A stretch of 64,000 nt of DNA from Flavobacterium keumense. GTDB taxonomy: Bacteria > Bacteroidota > Bacteroidia > Flavobacteriales > Flavobacteriaceae. The notes beneath the pieces are model-generated. The model saw only the letters and a list, made by a program, of their open reading frames with translations. It made no database searches and had not been told where the DNA came from. The stretch lies in contig NZ_CP092332.1 in the NCBI RefSeq assembly GCF_029866485.1, positions 806,001-870,000 of the forward strand, in the 5' to 3' direction. Both the position numbers and the translations under genes were made by a program. Numbering within the stretch: the first letter of the stretch is position 1; every line of letters starts with the position of its first letter. Of this stretch, positions 44,889-54,267 are shown piece by piece.

Positions 44889-47651
44889 ATGAAAACAATG
44901 AAAAACTGGTTACTTACTGGATTAATGTTTTTAATGGTTTCTACAGCTTTTGCACAAGGGAAAGTTACTGGAACTGTTACAGATGGTAAAGGTTCTTTAC
45001 CTGGAGCAAATATTGTTATTAAAGGAACAAAGATTGCTGTTTCAACAGATTTTGATGGGAAATTTTCTATCAACACAACGACTAATTCAGGAGAGTTAGT
45101 GGTATCTTTTATCGGTTACAAAGCTAAGACAGTTAAATTTAGCGGAGCAGCTAATTTAGGTACTATTGTTTTAACTGCTGATGACAATCAATTAGAGGAA
45201 ATCGTAGTTAAGAGTTCTGTAGTTGACGTTGCAAAAGATAGAAAAACGCCTGTGGCAGTTTCAACTATCAAAGCTGCTGAAATTCAAGAAAAATTAGGTT
45301 CTCAAGAGTTTCCTGAGATTTTAGCGAATACACCGTCGGTGTATGCTACAAAATCTGGAGGAGGTTTTGGAGATTCAAGAATCAATATTCGTGGTTTTGA
45401 TCAAAAAAATGTAGCGGTATTGATTAATGGTGTACCAGTAAACGATATGGAAAATAGTTCTGTATACTGGAGTAACTGGGCTGGTTTATCTGATGTAACT
45501 TCAGCAATGCAAGTACAAAGAGGTTTAGGATCTTCAAAATTAGCGATTTCTTCTGTAGGAGGAACAATCAATGTTGTTACTCGTTCTGCTGATATGAAAG
45601 AAGGAGGAAATGTAGCTGTTGGTTTTGCTAACAATAATTACTTGAAAAAATCAGCATCATATTCTACAGGAATAATGAAAAATGGTTTGTCAGCTTCTGT
45701 TTTATTAAGTCAAACTACAGGAGATGGTTATATCAATGGAACTAAATTTGAAGGTGGAAACTATTTCATTGGTATTGGATATAAAATTAATGCTAAGCAT
45801 GATTTAGAGTTTACAATTACAGGTGCTCCTCAATGGCACAATCAAAGATCTACGGCACCAACAATTGCTCAGTTTATTAAATATGGTACTAATGGTGAGC
45901 CAAACAGAAGATATAATAATGACTGGGGTACTTTAAACGGTCAAGAATATAGTTTTAGAACGAACTTCTATCACAAACCAATCGCTTCTGTTAACTGGGA
46001 TTATAAAATTAGTGACAAAACTAAGTTGTCAACAGTTGTTTACGGTTCTTGGGGGCGTGGAGGAGGATCTAACGGAGCAGGAGCAATGAGAGGAAATAGA
46101 TTTTTCTCAGATAACTTACGATTTGCTGATGGAACAATCAATGTTGATTTAATTCAAGCTTGGAACTCAGGGAAATCGGTAGTTATTCCTGGTACTACAG
46201 GGACTTCTACAAGAGCATTGATCTCTGGAGCATATCAAAATAGCTCATCTACTTCTAATAATACTACTAATGGTATTACAAAAATTGCTTCAATTAATTC
46301 ACACAACTGGTATGGTGGTGTTGTTAACTTGAATACAAAATTATCTGAAAAATTCACTTTAGATTTTGGATTAGATGCTAGAACTTATAGAGGAATTCAC
46401 TATCAAAATATCACAGACTTATTAGGATCAACTAACTATGCTGATAATTTTGATGTTAATAATCCAAACAGAGTTTTAACAGCTACTTATGCTGCAAGAC
46501 CAAGTTTAAACCCGTTCTTTAGCTTAGACTATCAAACAGGTAAAATTAATTACAACAATGATGGTTTAGTGAATTGGTACGGAGCATTTACACAATTAGA
46601 GTATTCTTCTGATAAATTAACTGCATTCTTCCAAGGAGCTATTTCTAATCAAGGATTTAGAAGAGATGATTATTTCTTGTATTTAAAAGCGAATCCGTTA
46701 TCTTCTACTGACTATAAAAATATCTTAGGAGGTAATGTTAAAGGAGGTTTGAATTACAACATCAACGAGCACCACAATGTTTTTGTTAATGCTGGATATT
46801 ATTCAAAACAACCATTCTTTAATGCCGTATATCCAAACAACAAATCTTTAGTAAACGAAAATTTGACTAATGAAAAAGTATTAGGTTTAGAAGCAGGATA
46901 TGGTTTCCGTTCATCAGTATTCAATGCTAATTTGAACTTGTACCATACTTCATGGAAAGATAGATACCAACGATCTAATGATGCAGATGTAACTAATCCT
47001 GGAGGGTATTATGACTTTGCTGGAATTACTCAAGTTCACTCTGGTATTGAGTTGGATATGACAGCTAAAGTGGATAATAAATTGAAATTAAACGGAATGT
47101 TCTCATTAGGTAAATGGGTATATGATGGTAATATTACTGGAAGAAGATTTGATGTAAACAACAACAATATTTCTGGAGGTGTAACAACTACATATTATGT
47201 TGATGGAACAAGAGTTGGGGATGTAGCTCAAATGACAGCTAGTTTAGGTGCTGCATATGAAATCGCTCCAAGATTAAATTTTGATGCTAATTACAGATTA
47301 TCAGATAAATTATATGCTAGCTTAGATCCTACTAAACAAACTTCGGCTACTAATAAAGGTACTTTAGAATTGCCTTCGTATGGTTTAGTTGATGCAGGGG
47401 TTTCTTATAGAGTACTATTGGGTGCTGATAAATCAAAATCATTGAATTTTAGATTAAATATCAATAACCTTTTAGATGAAGTATATATTGCTGAGTCAAG
47501 AACAAATATTTTTGCTAGCGATTATATTTCTGGAACTTCAGGACCTACTTATGCTTCTGCTGGAAGAACGTATAATGGAGTAGCAGATGCTAACCAAGTG
47601 TTCTTCGGTTTTGGTAGAACATGGAACTTTACTATGAGATATAACTTCTAA
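44889..47651 (+). CDS. TonB-dependent receptor with carboxypeptidase-regulatory-like domain
   Basis: A 920-residue outer-membrane receptor. The signal peptide ends AFAQ at residue 23. A CarboxypepD_reg-like domain (about 25-95, VTGTVTDGKGSLPGANIVIKG) and a TonB plug (about 110-230, INIRGFDQKNVAVLINGVP) precede a 22-strand barrel that ends FTMRYNF. No SusD partner gene is adjacent. A TAATTTTG element at 44856-44863 is a likely -7 site. The substrate is unknown. A second ATG at 44898 would also give a good signal peptide. Confidence 0.93.
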   Translation: MKTMKNWLLTGLMFLMVSTAFAQGKVTGTVTDGKGSLPGANIVIKGTKIAVSTDFDGKFSINTTTNSGELVVSFIGYKAKTVKFSGAANLGTIVLTADDNQLEEIVVKSSVVDVAKDRKTPVAVSTIKAAEIQEKLGSQEFPEILANTPSVYATKSGGGFGDSRINIRGFDQKNVAVLINGVPVNDMENSSVYWSNWAGLSDVTSAMQVQRGLGSSKLAISSVGGTINVVTRSADMKEGGNVAVGFANNNYLKKSASYSTGIMKNGLSASVLLSQTTGDGYINGTKFEGGNYFIGIGYKINAKHDLEFTITGAPQWHNQRSTAPTIAQFIKYGTNGEPNRRYNNDWGTLNGQEYSFRTNFYHKPIASVNWDYKISDKTKLSTVVYGSWGRGGGSNGAGAMRGNRFFSDNLRFADGTINVDLIQAWNSGKSVVIPGTTGTSTRALISGAYQNSSSTSNNTTNGITKIASINSHNWYGGVVNLNTKLSEKFTLDFGLDARTYRGIHYQNITDLLGSTNYADNFDVNNPNRVLTATYAARPSLNPFFSLDYQTGKINYNNDGLVNWYGAFTQLEYSSDKLTAFFQGAISNQGFRRDDYFLYLKANPLSSTDYKNILGGNVKGGLNYNINEHHNVFVNAGYYSKQPFFNAVYPNNKSLVNENLTNEKVLGLEAGYGFRSSVFNANLNLYHTSWKDRYQRSNDADVTNPGGYYDFAGITQVHSGIELDMTAKVDNKLKLNGMFSLGKWVYDGNITGRRFDVNNNNISGGVTTTYYVDGTRVGDVAQMTASLGAAYEIAPRLNFDANYRLSDKLYASLDPTKQTSATNKGTLELPSYGLVDAGVSYRVLLGADKSKSLNFRLNINNLLDEVYIAESRTNIFASDYISGTSGPTYASAGRTYNGVADANQVFFGFGRTWNFTMRYNF

Positions 47652-47674
47652 TAAAGTTATCTTTAAATAATTTG

Positions 47675-47711
47675 ACGGCATTCTCTTTTAAAGAGAATGC
47701 CGTTTTTTTTT
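47675..47711 (+). terminator. Terminator after the TonB receptor gene
   Basis: ACGGCATTCTCTT (47675-47687), a three-base loop, AAGAGAATGCCGT (47691-47703) and nine T residues. Perfect 13-bp stem. Confidence 0.92.
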
Positions 47712-47752
47712 GCTAAATTTTTATTACATTTGAAATTCTAAATTAAAAAAAT

Positions 47753-48175
47753 ATGTATAATCTTATTCAACATTTTCATTCAGGATGGGCATACCTAGCC
47801 ATTTTAGTATTAATTATAGCTGTTATTAATTCTTTTCTTGGTAAAAGTTCGAAAAAAGAGTTTACAGCTAAAGATAGAAAAGTGGCCCTATTTGCTTTAA
47901 TCGGAGCTCACATTCAATTACTAATAGGATTCATTTTATATTTTTTATCTCCTCTTGGATCAGTAGCTTTGGGACAAATGAAAGAAGCTTCTTTGCGATT
48001 GACTTCATTGGAACATCCATTAATCAATATTATTGCGATTGTATTAATTACTGTGGGCTGGTCAAAACATAAGAAAGCGTCTTCAAGTGAAGCTAAATTT
48101 AAATTTATTGCTATTTTTTATGGAATAGGATTGCTATTGATTTTGAGTAGGATTCCATGGAATTTATGGTTCTAA
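47753..48175 (+). CDS. Small four-helix membrane protein of unknown function
   Basis: A 140-residue protein with four transmembrane segments. It starts MYNLIQHFHSGWAYLAIL and has KDRKVALFALIGAHIQLLIG. The His residues in helix 1 (HFHSGW) and helix 2 (AHIQ) are placed as possible metal or haem ligands, and relatives are sometimes called cytochrome B-like; I cannot confirm haem binding. TACATTTG at 47725-47732 is a likely -7 element. Followed by its own terminator. Confidence 0.75.
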   Translation: MYNLIQHFHSGWAYLAILVLIIAVINSFLGKSSKKEFTAKDRKVALFALIGAHIQLLIGFILYFLSPLGSVALGQMKEASLRLTSLEHPLINIIAIVLITVGWSKHKKASSSEAKFKFIAIFYGIGLLLILSRIPWNLWF

Positions 48176-48179
48176 AAAA

Positions 48180-48202
48180 GGTCCTTTTTAAGGACTTTTT
48201 TT
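48180..48202 (+). terminator. Terminator after the small membrane protein gene
   Basis: GTCCTT (48181-48186), a three-base loop, AAGGAC (48190-48195) and seven T residues. Confidence 0.82.
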
Positions 48203-48240
48203 ATCGAAGTAATAACTGTGATTAAACTAACAAAGTATAG

Positions 48241-48723
48241 ATGAAAAAAAGATTCGTGTTATTATTTTTTGTTGCTATGATAAGTTTCGCATTGAGTCAA
48301 ACTACGACTTTGTTGAAACAAAAAGCAGTACCAGCAAAAGACACTATAAAGAAAAATAAACCAGTATTAGAGGGTCAACAGTCGATTGTAGATTCAACAG
48401 AGGTTAAACCCCTTAAGTTTAAAATTTATAAGAAATCAGTTATTGCCTCTTATTATGCGGATAAATTTAACGGGAAACGCACTACTAGTGGGAAAAAATT
48501 TAGCAATAGTGGTTATACGGCAGCCCATAAAAAATTACCTTTTGGAACTAAAATTAGAGTAACAAATGAGTCTAATGGCAATTCTGTTATAGTCGAAGTT
48601 ACAGATAGAGGGCCATTTGTTCGTTCTAAAGAAATTGATTTGACCAAACGGGCTTTTATGGAGATTGCTCAAAATAAGAGAAGTGGAATGATGAAGGTGT
48701 CTATTGAAATTATTGAAAAATAG
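48241..48723 (+). CDS. RlpA-like septal ring lytic transglycosylase
   Basis: A 160-residue secreted protein with a signal peptide (residues 1-19). The double-psi beta-barrel domain (about 75-160) has ASYYADKFNGKRTTSGKKF, PFGTKIRVTNESNGNSV and the active-site VTDRGPFV. It lacks a C-terminal SPOR domain, which E. coli RlpA uses to bind denuded glycans. Ends one base before the convergent CYTH gene. Confidence 0.88.
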   Translation: MKKRFVLLFFVAMISFALSQTTTLLKQKAVPAKDTIKKNKPVLEGQQSIVDSTEVKPLKFKIYKKSVIASYYADKFNGKRTTSGKKFSNSGYTAAHKKLPFGTKIRVTNESNGNSVIVEVTDRGPFVRSKEIDLTKRAFMEIAQNKRSGMMKVSIEIIEK

Positions 48724-49191
48724 TTACCAACTTTTAAAAGGGTGTTTGCTTAGATACGAATTAAAATACCGTGGGTCTCGAGTTACTTCTTGCCCTAACC
48801 AAAGTGGTTTTTCAAAAATTTCTGATTCTGATTGCAACTCAACTTCTGCTATAATCAAACCTTCGTTTTCTCTGTGGAATTCATCTACCTCAAAAAGATG
48901 CTGTCCCAATTGAATTTCATAACGTGTTTTTTCGATCACTCCTTTCTCACACAGCAATAACAGTTCCTTTGCTTCAGTAATTGGAATTTCTTTTTCCCAT
49001 TCAAATCTAGAAATTCCAGTCTCACTAGATTGTCCTTTAATAGTTAGAAAACCTTTTTCACCTTTTATACGTACGCGTACGGTACGTTCTGGTTCAGAAT
49101 TTAAATACCCTTGTGCAATATGGTTTTTGCGCAAAGCATCGCTTTTAAATGCGTTTGATGTTACTAAAAATTTACGCTCTATTTCTATCAT
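48724..49191 (-). CDS. CYTH domain protein (inorganic triphosphatase-like)
   Basis: A 155-residue tunnel-fold enzyme. The N-terminal EIERKFLV is the CYTH signature, followed by charged strands RTVRVRIKG, FLTIKGQSS, FEWEKEIPI and a C-terminal EVELQSESEIFEKP. Such single-domain proteins hydrolyse tripolyphosphate or act on adenylate-type substrates. Convergent and abutting with the RlpA-like gene. Confidence 0.9.
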   Translation of the reverse strand: MIEIERKFLVTSNAFKSDALRKNHIAQGYLNSEPERTVRVRIKGEKGFLTIKGQSSETGISRFEWEKEIPITEAKELLLLCEKGVIEKTRYEIQLGQHLFEVDEFHRENEGLIIAEVELQSESEIFEKPLWLGQEVTRDPRYFNSYLSKHPFKSW

Positions 49192-49259
49192 CGATATAAT
49201 TGATTTTCTTGATTCAAAGTTAGGGTTTTCAACTAATCCTTTTTGTATAAATTTGTGCT

Positions 49260-50342
49260 ATGCCTGAAATTAATTCCAATAGAAAAATCATTCATATTGA
49301 CATGGATGCGTTTTATGCCTCTGTGGAGCAAATGGACAATCCTGAATTGAGAGGAAAACCAATTGCTGTTGGTGGTGCTGAAAACAGAGGAGTTGTGGCG
49401 GCGGCAAGTTATGAAGCTAGAAAATTTGGAGTTAGAAGTGCCGTTAGCGGTGTTTTGGCCAAAAAAAGATGTCCAGAACTCATTTTTGTAAAACCTCGGT
49501 TTGAACGCTACAAAGAAATTTCAAATAAGATTCATGCCATTTTTCATGAGTATACAGATTTGGTTGAACCACTTTCGCTTGATGAAGCCTATTTAGATGT
49601 TACAAATAACAAAAAAGGAAATCCAAGTGCTACTTTATTGGCACAAGAAATACGATTACGTATTTTGAATGAAGTAGGCCTAACTGCTTCGGCAGGAATT
49701 TCGATTAACAAGTTTGTCGCTAAAATAGCAAGTGATTATAACAAACCCAACGGACAAAAAACGGTTAATCCAGATGAAGTTCTTTCGTTTTTAGAGGAGT
49801 TGCCTATTCGTAAATTTTATGGCGTTGGCAAAGTGACTACTGAAAAGATGTATCAATTAGGAATTTTTACGGGATTAGAACTAAAGAATAAATCATTGGA
49901 GTTTTTATCTACCCATTTTGGTAAGTCAGGAGCTTTTTATTATCATGTTGTGCGCGGTATTCACAATAGCGAAGTGAAACCCAATCGAATTACAAAATCA
50001 GTTGCGGCAGAACATACTTTTGATACTAATCTATCTTCCGAAATTTTTATGTTGGAACAACTTGAAAAAATTGCAAGTAGCTTAGAGCGTCGTTTGAAAA
50101 AGCACAATGTTGCAGGAAAAACAGTGACCTTGAAAATCAAATACAGTGATTTTACTCAACAAACCAGAAGTAAAACGGTACCTTATTTTATTGCTGATAA
50201 AGGATTGATTTTAGAAAATGTAAAAGAATTGCTGTACCAAGAGCGAATGAAAGATTCGGTTCGGCTACTCGGAATTTCGTTGAGTAATTTGAATACAGAA
50301 CAGAAGAAAACGGTAGTGGTGCAATTACAGTTTGCCTTTTAA
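49260..50342 (+). CDS. dinB: DNA polymerase IV (Y family)
   Basis: A 360-residue translesion polymerase. Motifs IIHIDMDAFYASVEQ, VVAAASYEARKFGVRS, EPLSLDEAYLDV and ASAGISINKFVAKIAS mark the palm and fingers, and the little-finger domain follows. The C-terminus ends QLQFAF, a plausible beta-clamp binding peptide. Confidence 0.95.
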   Translation: MPEINSNRKIIHIDMDAFYASVEQMDNPELRGKPIAVGGAENRGVVAAASYEARKFGVRSAVSGVLAKKRCPELIFVKPRFERYKEISNKIHAIFHEYTDLVEPLSLDEAYLDVTNNKKGNPSATLLAQEIRLRILNEVGLTASAGISINKFVAKIASDYNKPNGQKTVNPDEVLSFLEELPIRKFYGVGKVTTEKMYQLGIFTGLELKNKSLEFLSTHFGKSGAFYYHVVRGIHNSEVKPNRITKSVAAEHTFDTNLSSEIFMLEQLEKIASSLERRLKKHNVAGKTVTLKIKYSDFTQQTRSKTVPYFIADKGLILENVKELLYQERMKDSVRLLGISLSNLNTEQKKTVVVQLQFAF

Positions 50343-50359
50343 TTGTAAATAATAATTTA

Positions 50360-50501
50360 ACCACATAGAAACATAGAAAAATGGAACAATTAAAAGAGAG
50401 GTTTAGATGTTTCATTTTTCACATAAGCAACTATGTGAAAAATAATCTGTTATTTCTATACCTTTTTTCTGAGATAAAAATTATCTATGTTTCTATGTGG
50501 T
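50360..50501. repeat. Nested palindromic element between dinB and the BI-1 gene
   Basis: Outer arms ACCACATAGAAACATAGA (50360-50377) and its exact inverse (50484-50501) enclose a second perfect inverted repeat TTTTTCACATA (50415-50425) and TATGTGAAAAA (50432-50442). No ORF. The outer arm resembles repeats common between flavobacterial genes. Confidence 0.8.
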
Positions 50502-50532
50502 AAAAAAGAGAAGGCTAGAAGATCCTTTAATG

Positions 50533-50562
50533 AAAAACCCCATTACGATTCGCAATGGGGTT
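50533..50562 (-). terminator. Terminator of the BI-1 gene
   Basis: On the minus strand AACCCCATT, a nine-base loop and AATGGGGTT are followed by a short T run (TTTTTC), right after the BI-1 stop. Confidence 0.78.
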
Positions 50563-50587
50563 ATATTTGTTGATAGAAAGGGCCTAA

Positions 50588-51349
50588 TTAATCTTTACTG
50601 TTTAGTTTGGAAAGCAATCGTAAGAATTCTACATACAACCAAACTAATGTAATCATTAATCCCATAGCACCATACCATTCCATGAATTTTGGCATTCTTC
50701 TCGTACTTCCTTCTTCAATTTGATCAAAATCTAAAAATAGATTCATAGCAGCTATCACGATAACAAACGCACTGATCCCGATACTCGCCATTGAGTTTCC
50801 GTGATGCACAGGAGAGAAATTGGTAAATAAAGAAACTAACCAAGAAATTAGATAATAGGTTGCAATAGCTAGAGTTGCCGCGATAACAATTGATTTGAAA
50901 CGCTCTGTCACTTGCACAATTTTATATTTGTATAAGCCTAAACAAACTGCAAATGTTACAAAAGTAGCCCCAACAGCTTGTGTTACAATTCCAGGATATT
51001 TTGCTTCAAAAATAGCTGAAAGGCCTCCAATGAACAAGCCTTCAAAAATGGCATAACCAGGAGCTAACACACCAGAATGTTGCGGTTTGAATGTTGCAAT
51101 TATCACTAATACAAGCCCCATAATAGCTCCTCCAATCATTGGAATAGTTGGGTTTTGTCCATTAAAAGCCATCCACCAGGTAATCATAGCGGCCGCAGTT
51201 AAAAGTAAGAATAAAATCAAGCTTTTATTGATTGTTCCTGATAAGGTCATGGTTTGTTCATGACCAATTATAGTTGCTTCATGTACTTCTTCTTTGGTAG
51301 AATTAAATATTTTGTTGTTTAAAAACGGGTTTTTAGAATTTGAACTCAT
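50588..51349 (-). CDS. Bax inhibitor-1/YccA family membrane protein
   Basis: A 253-residue protein with seven transmembrane helices. Its C-terminal part has NLFLDFDQIEEG and the YGAMGLMITLVWLYVEFLRL segment typical of the BI-1/YccA (TMBIM) family, including the conserved acidic pair. A soluble N-terminus of about 40 residues precedes helix 1. Role in bacteria: YccA inhibits FtsH; some members leak calcium. Confidence 0.92.
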   Translation of the reverse strand: MSSNSKNPFLNNKIFNSTKEEVHEATIIGHEQTMTLSGTINKSLILFLLLTAAAMITWWMAFNGQNPTIPMIGGAIMGLVLVIIATFKPQHSGVLAPGYAIFEGLFIGGLSAIFEAKYPGIVTQAVGATFVTFAVCLGLYKYKIVQVTERFKSIVIAATLAIATYYLISWLVSLFTNFSPVHHGNSMASIGISAFVIVIAAMNLFLDFDQIEEGSTRRMPKFMEWYGAMGLMITLVWLYVEFLRLLSKLNSKD

Positions 51350-51427
51350 AGTAAATTTAGATTTAGTTATCCAAAAGTAAGCTATATTTTCATAAATAAA
51401 TGTTTATTTATTCATAAAATTTCACAT

Positions 51428-51453
51428 AAAAAAACCCTCTTTTGCTAGAGGGT
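51428..51453 (-). terminator. Terminator of the pyk operon
   Basis: On the minus strand ACCCTCT, a six-base loop and AGAGGGT (51453-51434) precede seven T residues (51434-51428). Confidence 0.88.
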
Positions 51454-51476
51454 TTTTAGAAAATTATAGGTTTTTG

Positions 51477-52910
51477 TTATTCGATTTCAGAAACTCTTAA
51501 GGTGTTTACCATTCCTTTTTCTGTAATAGGCATTGCGGCTAAATTAATTAAGAAATCTCCTTTTTCAACATAACCTTTTTGTCTTGCAATTTCATTTACA
51601 TCGGTTACTGTGTCATCAGTACTTACAGATTTAGCATAGTAGAAAGATTTTACTCCCCATAAAAGATTCAATTGAGTTAAAATTCTTTTGTTGGATGTAA
51701 AAACTAAGATATGAGCAGAGGGTCTCCAAGAAGAAATTTGGAAAGCAGTGTATCCACTATTAGTTAAAGTACAAATCGCTTTTGCTTTAATAACATTGGC
51801 CATTTGGGCTGCGTGTTGGCAAATAGTTTTTGTAATGAAACGATTAGTTCGTACTTGTGGGGTGTTTTGAGGTACTTTAATAAGCGGTGAATCTTCAACA
51901 GCTTCAATAATTTGAGTCATTTTTTGAATTACCTGAACAGGGTAATTGCCTGTTGCAGTTTCCCCAGAAAGCATAACTGCATCAGCACCATCCATAACAG
52001 AGTTGGCCACATCATTTACTTCAGCGCGCGTTGGTGTTAAACTGCTAATCATCGTTTCCATCATTTGTGTTGCTACAATAACTGGTATACGAGCAGTTTT
52101 CGCTCTAACGATTAATTCTTTTTGTACCAATGGTACCTCGTGAGCAGGAAGTTCTACTCCTAAATCACCACGGGCCACCATTAAACCATCGCAGTAAGCC
52201 ACGATTTTGTCCATGTTTTCAAGAGCTTCAGGCATCTCGATTTTGGCTACGATTGGGATTTTAACGTCAGAGTGTTTTGCAATTAATTCTTGCAAATCTT
52301 GTAGGTCTCTAGGCGTTTTTACGAAAGAAAGAGCAATCCAATCTACTCCTTGTTCAATAGCAAAAATAGCATCGGCAACGTCTTTTTCAGTCATTGCAGG
52401 AAGTGAAATCTTAGTGTTGGGAAGGTTTACCCCTTTTTTAGATTTTAATTCCCCACCTTGGATTACTTTGGCAATAACTTCTGTTTTTTTATCTGTTGAA
52501 ACAATTTCAAAAATCAATTTTCCATCATCCAATAAGATTCTTTCTCCTGGATTTACATCATTTGGAAAGTTTTGGTATTTCATGAATACTCTTTCTTTAG
52601 TTCCAATAATGTCTTCAGCAGTAGTAAAGGTGATAATATCCCCATCATTAACTACTACGCCGTCTTCCATAACTCCTACACGAAGTTTAGGTCCTTGCAA
52701 GTCGGCTAAAATTCCAGTTGTATATCCATATTCGTCATTAATACTGCGAATAATATTGATTCGTTCTTTTACGTCATTATAATCAGCATGTGAAAAATTT
52801 ATTCTAAACACATTTACCCCCGCCTCAATCATGTCCTTAATGGTCTCCTTTGTACTGCATGCAGGTCCTAGTGTGGCTACAATTTTTGTTTTTTTGTTTG
52901 TTTTTAGCAT
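51477..52910 (-). CDS. pyk: Pyruvate kinase
   Basis: A 477-residue enzyme of glycolysis. It has KIVATLGPACSTKE, FRINFSHADYNDV, the ADLQGPKLRVG substrate site, IVAKIEMPEALENMDKI, VARGDLGVELPAHEVP and a C-terminal allosteric domain. Last gene of the acpP-fabF-rnc-IPExxxVDY-pyk cluster, five bases after its neighbour. Confidence 0.97.
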   Translation of the reverse strand: MLKTNKKTKIVATLGPACSTKETIKDMIEAGVNVFRINFSHADYNDVKERINIIRSINDEYGYTTGILADLQGPKLRVGVMEDGVVVNDGDIITFTTAEDIIGTKERVFMKYQNFPNDVNPGERILLDDGKLIFEIVSTDKKTEVIAKVIQGGELKSKKGVNLPNTKISLPAMTEKDVADAIFAIEQGVDWIALSFVKTPRDLQDLQELIAKHSDVKIPIVAKIEMPEALENMDKIVAYCDGLMVARGDLGVELPAHEVPLVQKELIVRAKTARIPVIVATQMMETMISSLTPTRAEVNDVANSVMDGADAVMLSGETATGNYPVQVIQKMTQIIEAVEDSPLIKVPQNTPQVRTNRFITKTICQHAAQMANVIKAKAICTLTNSGYTAFQISSWRPSAHILVFTSNKRILTQLNLLWGVKSFYYAKSVSTDDTVTDVNEIARQKGYVEKGDFLINLAAMPITEKGMVNTLRVSEIE

Positions 52911-52915
52911 TTCTA

Positions 52916-53404
52916 TTAAAAAATTAAATTGTTTTTAGATTTTATAGATTCTGGGTCCACAACATACACTGTTGATAAACTTTTAATTCTTTTTAATTGT
53001 TTTAAGATGTCAGCAATTATCACATCATCTTCATCACTTTCTATTTTCAAAAAATAATCCACCTTCTTAAGTTCGGGAAGTAAAAATACTTTTGTAGCCA
53101 CTTCCTGAGTACTGTCAGAGAATAAATCTTGGTTAATTATTGTTTTTTGTCCAATAACTTCATTCTTGTTTTGTATTAAATTCCAAGAGATGAAATTATC
53201 TTCATCATTAAAGTAAAATCTTGAAAATTGAGTTTCACCTTCTTTAACACTAATGTGAATCTCTTCGTTGCTTTTACTTAAATTAATTGGAAAATGTTGA
53301 TTAATAAAATAAGCCAATCGGTAATCTTCCAATGTGGTATGAATGGCAATTAGATGATAATCTATTTCATCAAATTCATCAAGATCTAATTTATGAATGG
53401 CCAT
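52916..53404 (-). CDS. IPExxxVDY family protein
   Basis: A 162-residue cytoplasmic protein. The naming motif appears as LPELKKVDYFLKI (near residue 110), and the C-terminus ends SKNNLIF as in the family. The N-terminus HKLDLDEFDEIDYHLIAI is also conserved. It sits between rnc and pyk, the position it keeps across Bacteroidota. Function unknown. Confidence 0.92.
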   Translation of the reverse strand: MAIHKLDLDEFDEIDYHLIAIHTTLEDYRLAYFINQHFPINLSKSNEEIHISVKEGETQFSRFYFNDEDNFISWNLIQNKNEVIGQKTIINQDLFSDSTQEVATKVFLLPELKKVDYFLKIESDEDDVIIADILKQLKRIKSLSTVYVVDPESIKSKNNLIF

Positions 53405-53517
53405 CTCATCACAAAATAAGTTGTAAATATACTACTTCTATTTTAGCTTATATAAGGCAAAAGCACTAGTTTTTGTTAAATTATCAACGAAAACGTTGTA
53501 GGTTGAAGAAAATCGTA

Positions 53518-54258
53518 TTATTTTTTATCTATTTTTTCTTGAAATGCAAAATAAGCCCTTTGAGAAGCTTTTTCTTCTGCCTTCTTTTTTGAAGAGGCTC
53601 GTGCTTTGGCAATTACTTTTTCATCAATACTTAATTTTACCCCAAAGAGTCGTTCTCCATTAATTCCGTTATCTTCAAAAATATCGTAATGGAACTGTCT
53701 TTTTTCTTTTTGACACCATTCAATTACTAAGCTTTTATAACTAATCACTTTTCCTTCTAGTCTTGCGATGTCAACATAAGGGACAATTACTTTTTTATAG
53801 ATAAACTCCTTACAAAAATCATATCCTTTGTCTAGATAAATCGCACCAACTAATGCTTCAAAAATATTACCATGGATATTATCGCCAAAATGTTGAACAG
53901 GGACTTTACTTTCAACCAATTGAACTAAATTCAAGTCTTTGCCCAGTTCGTTCAAGTGTTCCCGGCTCACAATTTTAGACCGCATTTTGGTTAAGTAACC
54001 CTCATCTCCTGTAGGGACTTCATTGAATAAGTGTGCGGCAATTACAGCACTTAGCATCGCATCTCCAAGAAATTCTAAACGTTCATAATTCATTGGATTA
54101 CCCCCTTCGTCTAAAATATTAGAGGAACGGTGCGTGAATGCTTTTTTGTAGAAATCAATATTCTTAGGGGAAAAACCGAGGATTTTTTCGACAGCACCAA
54201 AAAAAATCCCGTCTTCAAGAGAACGGGATTTTGAAAATATTTTTCTAATACTAAGCAT
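53518..54258 (-). CDS. rnc: Ribonuclease III
   Basis: A 246-residue endonuclease for double-stranded RNA. The catalytic domain has the signature NYERLEFLGDAML with Asp/Glu metal ligands and a later FEALVGAIYLDKGYDF. A C-terminal dsRNA-binding domain (about 170-240) ends with ASSKKKAEEKASQRAYF. Nine bases after fabF. Confidence 0.95.
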   Translation of the reverse strand: MLSIRKIFSKSRSLEDGIFFGAVEKILGFSPKNIDFYKKAFTHRSSNILDEGGNPMNYERLEFLGDAMLSAVIAAHLFNEVPTGDEGYLTKMRSKIVSREHLNELGKDLNLVQLVESKVPVQHFGDNIHGNIFEALVGAIYLDKGYDFCKEFIYKKVIVPYVDIARLEGKVISYKSLVIEWCQKEKRQFHYDIFEDNGINGERLFGVKLSIDEKVIAKARASSKKKAEEKASQRAYFAFQEKIDKK

Positions 54259-54267
54259 AGTACTATT

